This document shows, piece by piece, positions 20,181 through 31,227 of a DNA stretch of 64,000 nucleotides; the stretch's first letter is position 1; each line of letters begins with the position of its first letter. The notes beneath the pieces are model-generated. The model ran no database searches, was not told the DNA's origin, and saw nothing but the letters and a program-made list of their open reading frames with translations. The translations under genes and the position numbers were made by a program. The stretch comes from Pseudo-nitzschia pungens (Eukaryota; Bacillariophyta; Bacillariophyceae; Bacillariales; Bacillariaceae), in assembly GCA_037355855.1 (NCBI GenBank), contig CM074760.1, positions 2,658,501 to 2,722,500 on the forward strand, written 5' to 3'.

Positions 20181-21909
20181 TCACTTTGTTTGATACAGAA
20201 TGGAATGGGTTTTTCGATACAACCAAACATTGACCGCCACGTTCATACAGGTTCCTATGCACAAGAGGCTGAATTGCGGAAGAATTTTGGTCGTGATCAC
20301 GAAGCACGTTGCACAATTGTTTTCGACCAATCCGGCTCCGAATATGGGCATTTGCAAGACGGCAAAGATGGTGGACAGAAGCAAGACCTCGGCACAACTG
20401 TGCGAGTGGTGGTTTGCGCGGCAAGTGTCACGAGGAACGAAACAACAACAAAAACGCATGTCAACAAGGATGAAACGAAACGAAACGAAACGAAACGACA
20501 CCGAATAGAATGCAATGGAATTGCGTGCGATGCACCAAATCGTGCGACGATCGGAAGTTCAGCGGGCGACAACGTACCTCCAAGCAAACGTGACCTCCGC
20601 CATGGTGAAAATGCATTCCATCATTTCCTTCGACAAGGACGGAACAGCGTACAATACCACAAACAGGACACTGCACCAGAGGGGCATCGCAATTCCCAAA
20701 AAGAACCACATGACCTGAATGAACCGTGTCCCGGTGTGTCCCGAATCGATGTAGGCGTCCGGTATGGCCATTCCGATGGAAGCAATGGAATACGACGTCG
20801 ATTCGGAAACATCCCCACGCGTACTGGTCACCTCGAAGGTTTCTGTGAGGACGCCTGCCGAGTAAAACACAATGGACCCGGCGAGAGACGTAAGGGCCAG
20901 TTTTAGGAACTTGTTAGACAGACCGCCGATTTCCTTCATGCCGCGCGGCGAATCTACTCTAGCGACTGCCGTCTCTTCGTTGGCATTCTTGTCCGCCGGG
21001 TCGGCGTCGGCATTCTCGATCGCCTTCGGATTCTCGTCGTCGTTCTTGGCGGCGTCATCACCAACGATACTTTCATGGTTGTGGTAATGAACCTTGCGGT
21101 GGTAGTGGAGAATGATGTGCGTCGACAAGAGCGACATCATCGTTGCAATGACCTTGTTTGCAATACATACCATTCACGAAGGGTTGAAGCGATTCCCATT
21201 TGATCCGATGCGGTCGTGTACCATTTCGAAAGACCCAGCGCCTCGTTAGGAACATAGTGTTACGAAGCATTCGTCGTATCCATTCGGGCGGCCAAAAACG
21301 GGAAAACAAACAAATGCACACACACACACACACACACACACACACCAGTCACACACTTACGAACCCATAAAATCCCCATTGGGCAACAATGACGATTTCG
21401 AGCGAGAGACCAGGAGCCAGCACCACACTCGATCGAAATGCCACCATGATTTCCACCAGAACCATTATATCCACGAACGACCATTTTCCGAGCGCATCGA
21501 TGATCTCGATGAGGAGTTCCCGCTTGCGGGGGTTGGTGTAGGGCATCACCCACGCAAAGGTCGCCATGGCCAGCTTGATGTAGGGCCAGCCGATGCTGGT
21601 GATGGCAATGAAAATTGCGAGCGGATAGGATTTTGCGTTCCATAGTTTTCCGACGGAGGAGATGACGCTGACGTTCAGGATTTGATTGACTTCTTGAATC
21701 TCCCCGTCCTGCATCATGACCGAGTCGGCCGTCACGCCGCTTCCGATGTCGGCGTTTAGGAGCAAGACAAAGGTGCTGAACAAGAAAAAGAGCATCCCCC
21801 AGCGAACGATCCACGAAAAGGCTTCCTCGTTTTTCAGGTGCGAAATGTAACGCTCGGGGGGAGCTTCGTCCTCGGCCGCCTCGACCTTTTTGTCTCCTTC
21901 GGTTGACAT
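20181..21909 (-). CDS. PqiA-like multi-pass membrane protein, three exons
   Basis: Exons 21909-21361, 21152-20578 and 20397-20181; introns 21360-21153 (GTAAGT...AAG) and 20577-20398 (GTACGT...CAG). The joins keep phase (0 and 2) and give 446 residues. The first join reads WGFYGFVIATMMSLL and the second FAWSCAEVLLLSTIF, both making sense for the fold. About eight hydrophobic segments occur, among them WGMLFFLFSTFVLLL, YPLAIFIAITSIGWPYIKL, LGKWSFVDIMVLVEIMVAF, FIQVMWFFLGIAMPLW and AEVLLLSTIFAVLQMPIFG. The LGKWSFVDI...VAF pattern, repeated as W..AEVLLLSTIFAV, resembles the two halves of bacterial PqiA (lipid-transport-associated). No signal peptide or organelle signal is apparent. The function in a eukaryote is unknown. 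Intron 1 contains a CA/GT microsatellite beside the donor; intron 2 contains an acgaa pentamer repeat. Confidence 0.75.
21316..21347. repeat. (CA)n microsatellite inside intron 1 of the PqiA-like gene
   Basis: About 15 CA dinucleotides lie 12 bp from the 5' splice site on the minus strand. Confidence 0.92.
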
Positions 21910-22228
21910 TGTAAAATAATTTTAGTTTCTCGGAAGATTTAACCCTTCTTGTATGTGGGTGTGGCCGTTCCTGCAAGCGGTTTTATTGTTGCCGCTTTTG
22001 TTATTATTGTTGCTGTACCGCTATGAGTGTGTTGATGTTCCACGAATCCAACCCAATCTGCTGTCCAAACAGATGAGATGTGGTTCTTGGATGCGATGTA
22101 ATCTTGTGCAATTCAGCGTTTCCCACGAATTCTTGTTGAAGATGATTCCCATTTTTTCGCTCAGGAAAAGGCGACAGGTTGACATCTTCGCTGTACAGTT
22201 TTTGTTTTCAACCAGTAAGGTTTCAGTT

Positions 22229-22321
22229 ACTACAAAATTCCTAACAGCTGTCCGTTGGTTCTACGCCTCAATGTACTAATTTCTACGTGGACTTGAGGAC
22301 AGCTGTTAGGAACTTTGTAGT
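22229..22321. repeat. Short hairpin element, copy 1 (MITE-like)
   Basis: The 25 bp arm at 22229-22253 (actacaaaattcctaacagc...) is the reverse complement of 22297-22321 with one mismatch. The 43 bp loop includes gttggttctacg, which copy 2 also carries in opposite orientation. Confidence 0.8.
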
Positions 22322-22465
22322 ACTGCGCAGAATCCTAATAGACTGTCGATGAATCCGTATTTGACTTTACGTTGGCTGACATACCGGAACCTTACCGGTA
22401 CTGTAACATAACTTACGGAAAGTCACCAAAGAATGTCCCGCCAAAGAACCATCCTTGCGCAGCGT

Positions 22466-22558
22466 ACGACAAAATTCGTAATAGCTGTCCTCCGGTCCAC
22501 ATAGAAATATGTACATTGGTACGTAGAACCAACGGACAGCTCTTGGGAACTTTGTAGT
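22466..22558. repeat. Short hairpin element, copy 2 (MITE-like, inverted relative to copy 1)
   Basis: The right arm 22534-22558 (ggacagctcttgggaacttt...) matches the right arm of copy 1 with two mismatches. The left arm 22466-22490 is more diverged (about 22 of 25 match copy 1). The loop holds cgtagaaccaac, the reverse complement of a loop segment in copy 1. Partial relatives occur near 25600 and 59312. Confidence 0.75.
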
Positions 22559-23449
22559 ATTCGCAGTAACCTTATCGTACGGTAGGTAAGATTATCTATC
22601 TGTACGTAGATACACTTCTGGATATCACTAATTACAGTCCACATAACGAAGTCCAGATCACCTGCCCTAAAGAAGTTTACCAATACAATGGGTCGCGAAC
22701 GCACATGGAGAAATTTCGGCGGCGACTCGGACAGAAGATGATACGAGGGATTGAGTCGGTAGCAGCAGTACGGTACCGTACGTTTTCCTATCAAAGTGGA
22801 TTGTGAGGACATCTTGTACGGGATTCAATTTGTTGAATCATGAGAGGCTCTTTCAACAACAACAAAAATTAATAATGAATGAATCATCACGAAGGTAAAT
22901 TTACCTCGTACGGTATTCACCGTGACAAGTAACCTTACTTATTAGACCTATCGTACTCTGTATGAACACTAATTTTTACCTCCCGAGGACCGTCTAAACA
23001 TACCGTATTTCCTTAATGGCCTGAATTAGAGGGCTATATTTTGATTTACTACGTAGTCAGAAGGAGCTTATCATTTTTATTTTTTGTGTAGGCTAAGAGG
23101 AAGTTGTAGCCTATTAGGCCGGATGACGGGCGAGACGTCACATAATGCTGCCGCAAAGTACGAAATTTCGCATCTCTTGCAAAAAGCCTAACCTTTCTTT
23201 TCATGCATCTAGCCGTCAACCGGTAAACGCAGGTTTTCGACCGTAGGCCACAACGAACTCACACGTAAAAACCGCGATCACGAGGTCCCGTGTTTAAAAG
23301 CCTTTGTCACCATCTCCATTACTTGTATTTCTCTTCTACTCTCTAGTAAAGGTGTAGCCGGTAATTTTGTCCGATCGCTACCCAAAGAAGAGATACAATC
23401 CTTTTCTGTCATAAAAATAATTCACGCGTTGAAGAATTACAGTTTATTT

Positions 23450-25345
23450 ATGAGTCGGAAACGCAAAGAATCACCCACCATGACCAGGCGTGAAAGCAAC
23501 GAAAAGAAGGTCGATGAGGGAAGCAAGAAAACCAAGCAAAGCCGGATTCCTGTGACCATCTTGAGTGGTTTTCTCGGCAGCGGAAAGACGACTCTCTTGA
23601 AGTACATTTTGCAATCGCCCGATCATGGGTTGAAGATAGCTGTAATTGTAAATGATATGGCAGAACTCAATATTGATGGTCAAACTATTTCGCGAACAAA
23701 GAAAGAAGTGATTACTCTGGAAAACGGGTGCATTTGTTGCACACTGCGAGGAGACTTGATTCAGGAAATCCAACGGATCCAACAAGACACCACTAACAAC
23801 TTCGACTACGTGGTGATTGAATCGACAGGTATTGCTGAACCCCAACAGGTCGCTGAATCATTTTGTGTCGATCCCGCTACGTTAACATTAGCAGGAAACG
23901 ATGACACCATGTTGTGGAACGCAGCGCGATTGGACACTTGCGTCACTGTCGTAGATGCCGCTAACTTTGCAACTTATCTATCGTCCCTCAAACGGTTCCA
24001 GGACATTTTCAAAGATGGCCTAGACGACTCTTCGGACGGGGAGGGCCTGAAAAGCATCAGTGAACTCATGGTCGAGCAGGTCGAGTTTAGCAACGTCATC
24101 GTGCTGAATAAGGTCGATTTGGTATCAAAGGAAACTATTCAGGTGACCAAGAAGCTGATCACGACTCTCAATCCAAAGGCCAAGGTAGTTACCGCTTCCT
24201 TTGGCGAAATTGATCTCACCGAGATTTTAAATACTCATATGTTCAGTTTGGAGAGTGCGAGTCAATCGGCCGGGTGGCTTGTGTCGCTTGAAAACGGTGC
24301 CAAAGCCGACGTTGGCGAAGCAGATGAATACGGAGTTGACTCGTTCGTGTTCAGAGCCCGCAAACCATTCCACCCCAAGCGCCTTCATGACTTCTTGCAG
24401 CAATTCTTTTGCTTTGCCCAGGATTGGAATGCTTCCGACACGACCGACGATGCATCCGAGGAAAAGGCCCGCGCGCTGCAACTGAGAAAAAAGTTGGACA
24501 AGCAATATGGCAGCATCCTCCGGTCCAAGGGAACTTGTTGGGTTGCTGGTCGGGATCAATACGAAATGGAATGGGCTCATGCTGGTCGCATTGTGAAGAT
24601 CAGCCACGTTGCTCTCTGGTTTTGTATGCAGCCCATGGAGGAATGGGGCATTCCAGACAGCGATGAAGAACGTGAAAAGGTCAAGAAGACAATCGAAGGA
24701 AACCAATACGGGGATCGCCGCCAGGAAGTCGTTCTGATCGGTACGAATCTGCAGCAAGCGGCACTCGAAGAAAAGCTGGGAGAATGCCTGTTGACCGATT
24801 CGGAAATGAAAGACCACGCGCTCGAGAATTTGCCATTCGGGAGCTATCCGGATCCCCTCGAACCCGTTCTAGTGAATTGCGACGATGCGACGAGTTTGTT
24901 CATGGTTGCTCGAAAAGGGCAAAACCAGCACGTGCGAGTGTTCCCCGGTTTCCAGCTGACCCTAACGAGCCTGGCACTCGATTATGAAGATGCGGACAAC
25001 ATAAAGGCCGTCAAGGTTTGGTTCGACCCGAACGATGCCGTCTCGCAGGGAATGCTTCTTGCAACGCTGAGACCGATATCGTGCGAGCAATTTGCCTTGT
25101 CGTTGCCATTCGTGGCCTTTTTTGACGAAGTCGTGCAGAAACCAACGATTTGTCGGATTCGAATCGAAGTGATCCCCAAGGATGCGACTCACGATGTCCC
25201 GATGGAAGCTTGTGAGGTTCACATCAGCGGAAATGTCGAGCCGCTCCCTTATTCTCCAACCGATGCCGACGAGGAAGAATACGACGAAGAAGCCGATGGC
25301 GAAGACCACGAAGACTGCGCCGATGGTACTTGCGGTGCGCAATAA
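23450..25345 (+). CDS. CobW/ZNG1-family GTPase metallochaperone, C-terminally extended
   Basis: ATG at 23450 (MSRKRKESP) gives 631 residues. G3E GTPase: Walker A GFLGSGKTT (residues 40-48), the metal-binding CxCC motif in NGCICCTLRGDL (Cys94, 96, 97), ESTGIAEP (about 124-131) as the Walker B/switch region, and VLNKVDL for guanine specificity. The CobW C-terminal domain appears as DSFVFRARKPFHPKRLHDFL. Family role: GTP-driven delivery of zinc or cobalt to client proteins. The protein is about 230 residues longer than typical members. The extension contains RQEVVLIGTNLQ, then a beta-rich region, and ends in a Glu/Asp-rich tail closing with CADGTCGAQ, whose Asp/Cys content might bind metal (inference). 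No transit peptide is seen; the N-terminus is Lys-rich, so cytosolic or nuclear. Confidence 0.9.
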   Translation: MSRKRKESPTMTRRESNEKKVDEGSKKTKQSRIPVTILSGFLGSGKTTLLKYILQSPDHGLKIAVIVNDMAELNIDGQTISRTKKEVITLENGCICCTLRGDLIQEIQRIQQDTTNNFDYVVIESTGIAEPQQVAESFCVDPATLTLAGNDDTMLWNAARLDTCVTVVDAANFATYLSSLKRFQDIFKDGLDDSSDGEGLKSISELMVEQVEFSNVIVLNKVDLVSKETIQVTKKLITTLNPKAKVVTASFGEIDLTEILNTHMFSLESASQSAGWLVSLENGAKADVGEADEYGVDSFVFRARKPFHPKRLHDFLQQFFCFAQDWNASDTTDDASEEKARALQLRKKLDKQYGSILRSKGTCWVAGRDQYEMEWAHAGRIVKISHVALWFCMQPMEEWGIPDSDEEREKVKKTIEGNQYGDRRQEVVLIGTNLQQAALEEKLGECLLTDSEMKDHALENLPFGSYPDPLEPVLVNCDDATSLFMVARKGQNQHVRVFPGFQLTLTSLALDYEDADNIKAVKVWFDPNDAVSQGMLLATLRPISCEQFALSLPFVAFFDEVVQKPTICRIRIEVIPKDATHDVPMEACEVHISGNVEPLPYSPTDADEEEYDEEADGEDHEDCADGTCGAQ

Positions 25346-26010
25346 TCAGTTGGAGCAGAAGGGGTGTCTTTTCCTCAACAGTGAGATTTTTTCCCCGGCA
25401 TTGTGTTTTCCGCTGCCGGCCTCTCTCTTGCTGGGAGCTTCTGCAAAACGCAAAGTGCAATGAGTACCAAATAAATGATCAATAGAATAAGAAAGTTTCT
25501 GAACTAAGAATACCAGAATTGAGAGATATCAATACATACGAAGTAATTATCGTCAGCAGTCCCCCGCTTCTACTTCCCATAGTAATTTCTACCGAAACTG
25601 GTGGACAGCTCTAGTAAAAGAAGAATAATGTAGCTCTTAGAAATGTAACGGCGCACTCACTCAAGGCAGTGCCCTTTCTCTCGAGTGTTGCAGAGCATTC
25701 CGGGAAATGTCTTTGGTGCTTGCTTGTGTTGAAGAGAAGACTACAGAGACACTTGAGTTTCGACGCTTTGCAAACAGTACGAAGGTGTGTGACACGTCTC
25801 AAATTGGTGGAATTCTTACACAATTCAATATCTATAGCTATTACATGACACTAGTGATGTGAAATGAATCGTTTCATCTCATTAGAGTGCAAGTATTGGA
25901 AAGGATTGGATTCCATTGTGCTGCATTGCATGGCAATGCACTGCACTGCGACATTCGTTTGCGACATCTTTTCGCTGTTGCGTTTGTCTTTGTGTTTGCC
26001 TTTCTGTTGT
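25346..26010. other. Intergenic spacer between convergent genes
   Basis: About 665 bp, no gene seen. Contains a partial copy of the hairpin arm (ggtggacagctctagtaa, about 25600) and aatgcactgcactgcg-type simple sequence near 25920-25950, just beyond the DUF1995-like stop codon region. Confidence 0.45.
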
Positions 26011-27201
26011 TTACCGGAACCATCCCGCCACGTTGTCGACGAATCCCTCGACGTTCTTTTCCAGATCGGAAATCTCCAGCTCGTCAAAGGCGGTGAAGCA
26101 TTCGTCCCTGGTCGGCTTGGTCGATTGCGACAGAATGGTCTTGGGCCGTCCGACGCTGGGCTTTCGTGCCAGGACCCAGTCCCCCGGGTACGCCCGGTAG
26201 AGGAGGCATCCGGGGGCCTCCTTCTGGGGAGCCGCCGCCAGCCCAAAGACGGGCTCGAAGTCCTCCCGGAAGAGCTTCTCGGTCTTTGCGGTCCCGAAAT
26301 TGGTGACCTTGTCGAGGCGGGCGTTCAGCAGCACTACGAGGGTTCCCATTCCGACCGACTCGCAGATTTTCTCGATGACGACCAGTTCCTTGGGACCCGG
26401 TGCCACAAAGAGGGCGACCTCGGTGTTGGGGGGGAGCTCGAAGGGTCCCCTCCCGCTTCCACCGGAAGACGTGGCCTCGTCGTCGCCGTCGTCCCCCACC
26501 TCGGCGGCCAGCTTGGCGGCGAATCCCCGGGCGCTCGTCAGGACCTTTTTTCCCTTTTTCTTTTTCTTGTTTTTGCTTCCGGACGCGCCCCCCCCGGGCC
26601 GGCGGTTCATGGCCAGTATCCGGCAGGAGGCCCCGCCCGCCTCGAGCTTCCATTTGGCCTTGGCCTTATCGGCGAGGTCGTCGTCGACAAACGACACCAC
26701 GATGTTGTCGCCCCCCACCGGCTGGAACATTTCCACGAACAATCGCGCCAGCTCCCGGTCGGACCGATCGAGCGTCTCCAGCGTCGGGGTGTCGGTACCG
26801 GTGGTGGCTTCCGACGACGACGAAGATCTCCGCCGGCGTCCTCCTCCTCCCTTGGGCTTGGTCTTTTTCTCCACCCCGAAATCGGTCCCGACCGGGAATT
26901 CGATGTCCATCCGCGACATGCGGTTCTGCAGTGCCTGCTGCGTGGCCTGTCGGCAGCGGCTGACGGCCTCCTTGACATCGCGGGGGAGTTCCTCCCTCGC
27001 ATCGGCACCGCTTCCGCTGTTGCCGCCGCCGCCAAAGGAAATCATGGGCCGCTGGGTGGTGGTCGCGGTGGACGGAGTTCGAGCGGAATACGAAACGGCC
27101 CGTGCCAGCGAGTGGGTGTTCGAAAATGCCGCCCCGGTGTGGCACTGGTACAGCGAGAGCACGGCCATGGCGAATACGGGGAATGCTTTCGACGGCATCA
27201 T
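26011..27201 (-). CDS. Plastid-targeted DUF1995-like protein
   Basis: Start at ATG 27201 (MMPSKAFPVFAMAVLSLYQ), giving 396 residues. The open frame continues further upstream, but this start yields a clean signal peptide ending in TGAAFSNTHS, an ASAFAP-like plastid signal. The mature part begins LPRDVKEAVSRCRQATQQAL, then RMDIEFPVGTDFGVE, the typical opening of DUF1995 proteins of plants and algae. Later it has LARLFVEMFQ, NTEVALFVAPGPKELVVIEKICE, MGTLVVLLNARL and the C-terminal YRAYPGDWVLARK, all in family order. Inserts of Gly, Lys and Ser runs (GGGGRRRR, KNKKKKKGKK) break the domain. Biochemical role unknown; several plant relatives act in plastid homeostasis (general knowledge). Confidence 0.8.
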   Translation of the reverse strand: MMPSKAFPVFAMAVLSLYQCHTGAAFSNTHSLARAVSYSARTPSTATTTQRPMISFGGGGNSGSGADAREELPRDVKEAVSRCRQATQQALQNRMSRMDIEFPVGTDFGVEKKTKPKGGGGRRRRSSSSSEATTGTDTPTLETLDRSDRELARLFVEMFQPVGGDNIVVSFVDDDLADKAKAKWKLEAGGASCRILAMNRRPGGGASGSKNKKKKKGKKVLTSARGFAAKLAAEVGDDGDDEATSSGGSGRGPFELPPNTEVALFVAPGPKELVVIEKICESVGMGTLVVLLNARLDKVTNFGTAKTEKLFREDFEPVFGLAAAPQKEAPGCLLYRAYPGDWVLARKPSVGRPKTILSQSTKPTRDECFTAFDELEISDLEKNVEGFVDNVAGWFR

Positions 27202-28203
27202 ATTGTTGCGCGATTGAATCGTCGGAGACGCTTGCGGCAATCTGGTTGTCGTTTGGATTTCTTTGGCTCTCGGGTACGCACCGGTCGTGGTACTGGTAGT
27301 GGTACTGGTACTGGTACTTTTCAACCCGGATGCTTTTCGTATTCGATTCTTTCGCTCGATACGACTGCTTCGAAATAGTACGATGACTGATGCTCGTTGT
27401 GGTTGTGGGACCCTATTAAAATACGTTACTTGGAATGTACCATACCGTAGAAGGGTGCTGCTGGTTTGATTGATGCTTGACGTCCTGGTATGAAAAAAAT
27501 CTTGCGATTCTACTCGGATTGACGACACGAAACACGTACTTGTTGAAGCTCTTCCTCCCTCCCATGCGGTCGTGAACCGCTTTCACGTGTTGTTTTGTCA
27601 TCTTTCGAGCATTGCAGTCACGCATTGTCGTGTCTGACCGTCAACCTAAAAAATACCATTAAAAAATGCACGTACGTTTACGTACCTGTACCTTACCTGT
27701 AATCGTAATTCTTACTCGTAACCTTACTCGTAACTACTCGTGCTCGCAACAATCCCATGATCCAAATTAATCTTACTACTATTTCGAAAATCCCAGTCTT
27801 CGTTCTTACTAGCCTTACTTCGTACCGTACAAGTAAGATTAACCTTAGTTCTTAGTTTTGGGGGATTGTTTTGTTTCGAACAAATAATCCATCACAACTG
27901 ACCGGTTCTCCCGCCCACGAGTAAGTAAGGTTAACCTTACGAGTAACTTACCGATATTCATACCACCGCATCCAGCATTCCTTACCTACCGGTCCAATAG
28001 TGAATGATGGATATGATTCTTAAGGACCATCGACCATCGATCCTCCGAGATTTCATGTCTTTCGAAAGCTGTTGGACACTTGGGCGATCCATTCATTCCT
28101 GAGTCGCATGTCGTGTCACGAGGCAAGAATACAGTTCAGCAGAAGCACCAGCACCAGCACAGAGACAGAAGAAACAGGATACGGTAGAACAGAATAGGAT
28201 AGA
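27202..28203. other. Intergenic spacer between divergent genes
   Basis: About 1 kb upstream of both the DUF1995-like and the RluA-PHPT1 genes. Very rich in gtaaccttactcgtaac and gtaaggttaaccttacg words (27660-27960) and a gtactggtagtggtactgg repeat at about 27290-27315. No gene seen. Confidence 0.55.
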
Positions 28204-29216
28204 ATGAACCACCGGTGTTGTCGTTGGTGCATAGTTTTGTTTGGCATGGCTTGGAGTTCGGTTTGGAAGATGCTTCGCAACGGCGGCAGCAGCAACAACA
28301 GCAACACCCGAGCGCTTTGTCACGCCTGGACCACGCCGCGGTGGCGGACCGGTTCGTCTCGGAATGCCTTCGGCGGGGCTTTTCAGCGATCGGCGCACGC
28401 GGATTCGAACACAAACACAAACATGCGCACGGACGAGGGACGCTCGAGCAGCGAGCGGAAGGATCTTCCCGCCGGTCGCGAGTCGACGCCGATCTGGAGG
28501 GGAGCCATGGCCAATTTTTCCGAGTTTTCCACCCACGTGGAGGTGTCCGAGGACGACGCTCCGGTGACGGTCGAATCCGCCATTTTGCGCTCCATGCTGG
28601 CGCTGGGCCAGAATTGTTCGCAGCGCGACGACGGGGGATCGGATTCGAATGCGGTTACCGAATCGAATTCGAATTCCGATTCCGATGTGGATTCGGATCT
28701 GGATTCGGATCTGGATTCGGATTCCTACCGGGCCGTCTTTGTCGTGGAGGACGATGCGGAGGACGTCGGCAAACCCGTCGAACACCGCTACTGTTCCACG
28801 CGAAGATCCATCGAGCATCGATTGAAGAACCATCCCCAGAACCAACCCATGACCCCCCGCCAATTGCTCCATCTCGGATCGGTCTGGTACCTGTCGGCCG
28901 ATCACTACAGGCGCAACCAAGAGCTGGAACTGGAGCAACACGGGCCGAACCCAACAACCAAAACATCGAAATCCGACACCAATCGCAAGATCCACAACCG
29001 CATCAAACCGACCCGGCTGTCCCTGTCGAACGCGACAATGGTCCTCGGCGGCGGCGATTACCTCCGCATCCACCACAGCCCGAGGCGGTTTCCGATGGTG
29101 TACGAGGCCGACTGGTCGTTTCCGTCGTCCGGCAATGAGAATGAAAATGAAAACACAAATACAAATGACAATACAAAGACAAAGACAAATACAAATGACG
29201 ACCACCAAACCATCAC

Positions 29217-29249
<33 letters not shown>

Positions 29250-31227
29250 TATTGACAACAACGGAACAACCAATCGAGCCGTGGTGGTGGTCCGGCAGAC
29301 AGGCCCGGGATATTGCATCATCGACAAACCCCCGCTGATTCCCGTCCATCCCACCATCGACAACGCCATCGAGACGGTCGCCAGCCAGCTCGCGGTGGCC
29401 CTGGAAAAGCGCCACCAAACGGCGGCTGCCTCCTCGTTAAGCGCTGCTGTCACTGCAAACGACTCCGCCCCCGCGAATTCTACCGAGATGACGACGACGA
29501 CGATGGCGACTACAATGACAACTACAACTGCAGCGCCGACAATGACTCCGCCCTATCTGGTTCCGGTGCAGCGGATCGACGTCAATACCTCGGGATTGCT
29601 GGTCCTGGCCACGTCCCCGGAATTTGCCGCGTACTTTTCGGAGCTCCTCCGGCACAAGACCGCGGCCATTCTCGACCCAAAACAGAAAAAGGAGACGAGC
29701 CACGACCGTGCCGGTGCCGCCGATGCCGATGCCGATGGTCGAATCCGAGAGAATTCGGGTGCCGGTGTCGATCCCATCCGCAAGGGATACAAGTGCCTGG
29801 TCTGCGTGCAGCCCGACGAACGCAGCGGCGAATCCGTCATCCGGGCCTGGCAGCGCCTCTCGGGGTTGCAATCCGGGGCAGCGCGGGAACGAGAACCCGA
29901 CAACAGCGACAGCGTTAACAACAGCGTTAACAACAACAGCGCGGACGACAACGCCGACACCGACGGCGAGGCGGAAAACCCCGGGGGCGCTACGGGCACC
30001 CGAACGATCATCCGGCACTTTCTCAAGGCCTCCGATCGGGCCCCCAAGCTGTTTGTGGACCAGATCCCCGAGAACGAAGGAGACGATGGCGTCGATTCCA
30101 AGTGGTACGAGTGCCTAATGGAACTCACCTCGGTGGGAGAACCCATCCCGCTCTTTGCCACTCCCGGCGGCGGCAACGACCAAAACGAAAACGACGACGC
30201 GAGCCGCCGCCTCCGCGAGGGACTCTGGCCCCTTGCCGGGAGCGGCAGGAGCAGTCGGATGCCACCCTCGGTCAAGGCCGTGGTCGAGGTGGAGGTATCC
30301 CTCATGACCGGCAGGACGCACCAGATCCGGGGACAGCTCAGCAAGCTGGGATTTCCCATCGTGGGAGACGAGCAGTACGGGGGAGCGCTGCCGGTGCCAC
30401 CGGCCGCGAGCGGAGCACCACTGGCACTCGACGACAATCGCAACAACAACAACAACAACAACAACAACGACACTCCCAAAGCAGGGGAGGAGCCGCCGCA
30501 GCTCCTGGCGCTGCAGTGCAGCCACGTGAGCTTTCCCGATGCCGACTACGTGTCCAAGTGGCACAAGAAAAAACGACGCGACATCCTCAAGGGATTTCCC
30601 AACGCGAGCGGACGGAGGGTAGAGGCCACCCTGGAAACCGCGTGGTGGACACCTTCGCTGGACCGCTACTCGGCTTCGATGGCGTCGTCGTCGTCGTCGT
30701 CGTCGTCGTCGAAAAATGCCGGATTCGGCGACCTGGATTTCCGGGCGGAGGCCTCCGAGACACCGGCTGGCGCCGCCGCCGGAGTCAACGCTCCAGCTGC
30801 AGCCCGAGTCGAACCCGAAGCATCCACCGATCCGGAACCGCAAACGGAGAAGATCCGACCGGACCTGCTGCCACCCACGGTCCAGCTGGTTCCCGGCCGC
30901 AACAAGTACGTCCTGGCCAAGCTCCGGGATCCGTCCACGGGGAAGCTCCGTTGGTTCGTCAAGAGCGCCCCGCTGCCGTACCACGCGGACGTGGCGGCGG
31001 ACCTGCTGGAATGGATTCGTTCCGTCCCCGGCTACGAGAACGTCCGGGTCGAGGTCACGGGGGGAGGCCGCATCGACCTGGACGTTGCTGCGTCGAGGGC
31101 GACCGTGTACGGGTTTTCGTACCGGTACGGAAAGGGAGACCACGTCCGGGCGGCCCGGCTGGTCCGGGATTCTCCGCTCGGGGGAGGGATCGTGGTCGGG
31201 CACGACCTGTCCGACGCGCTGTATTGA
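28204..31227 (+). CDS. Fusion protein: RluA-type RNA pseudouridine synthase with C-terminal PHPT1/Janus domain
   Basis: A single 1007-residue frame from ATG 28204. The RluA/RsuA-type synthase occupies about 360-800: GYCIIDKPPLIPVHPT, then RIDVNTSGLLVLA with catalytic Asp459 (family motif HRLD-x-x-TSG; here RID), YKCLV, VEVSLMTGRTHQIRGQ and GFPIVGDEQYGG. A Ser/Asp/Asn-rich linker follows. Residues 885-1007 match the 14 kDa phosphohistidine phosphatase (PHPT1/Janus) family: NKYVLAKL, WFVKSA, YHADVAADLL with the catalytic-type His927, VTGGGRIDLD at 953-960, and ATVYGFSYRYGKGDH. Family roles: uridine isomerisation in rRNA or tRNA, and phosphohistidine/phospholysine hydrolysis. The N-terminus (CRRWCIVLFGMAW then Arg/Ser-rich) may be a signal or mitochondrial leader. 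It has many poly-Asn/Asp/Thr inserts and a gtc repeat at 30688-30713 encoding Ser. No stop or frame change separates the halves, so a genuine fusion is likely. Confidence 0.85.

Larger units (their letters stand above)
21910..23449. other. Intergenic spacer with two hairpin repeats
   Basis: Upstream regions of two divergent genes (PqiA-like and CobW-like). Contains two short inverted-repeat elements (separate entries) and scattered gtaaccttac words (about 22390, 22930). No gene is seen. Confidence 0.55.

Noticed and set aside
25864..27378. 504-codon plus-strand frame
   Set aside because: Antisense shadow of the DUF1995-like gene.
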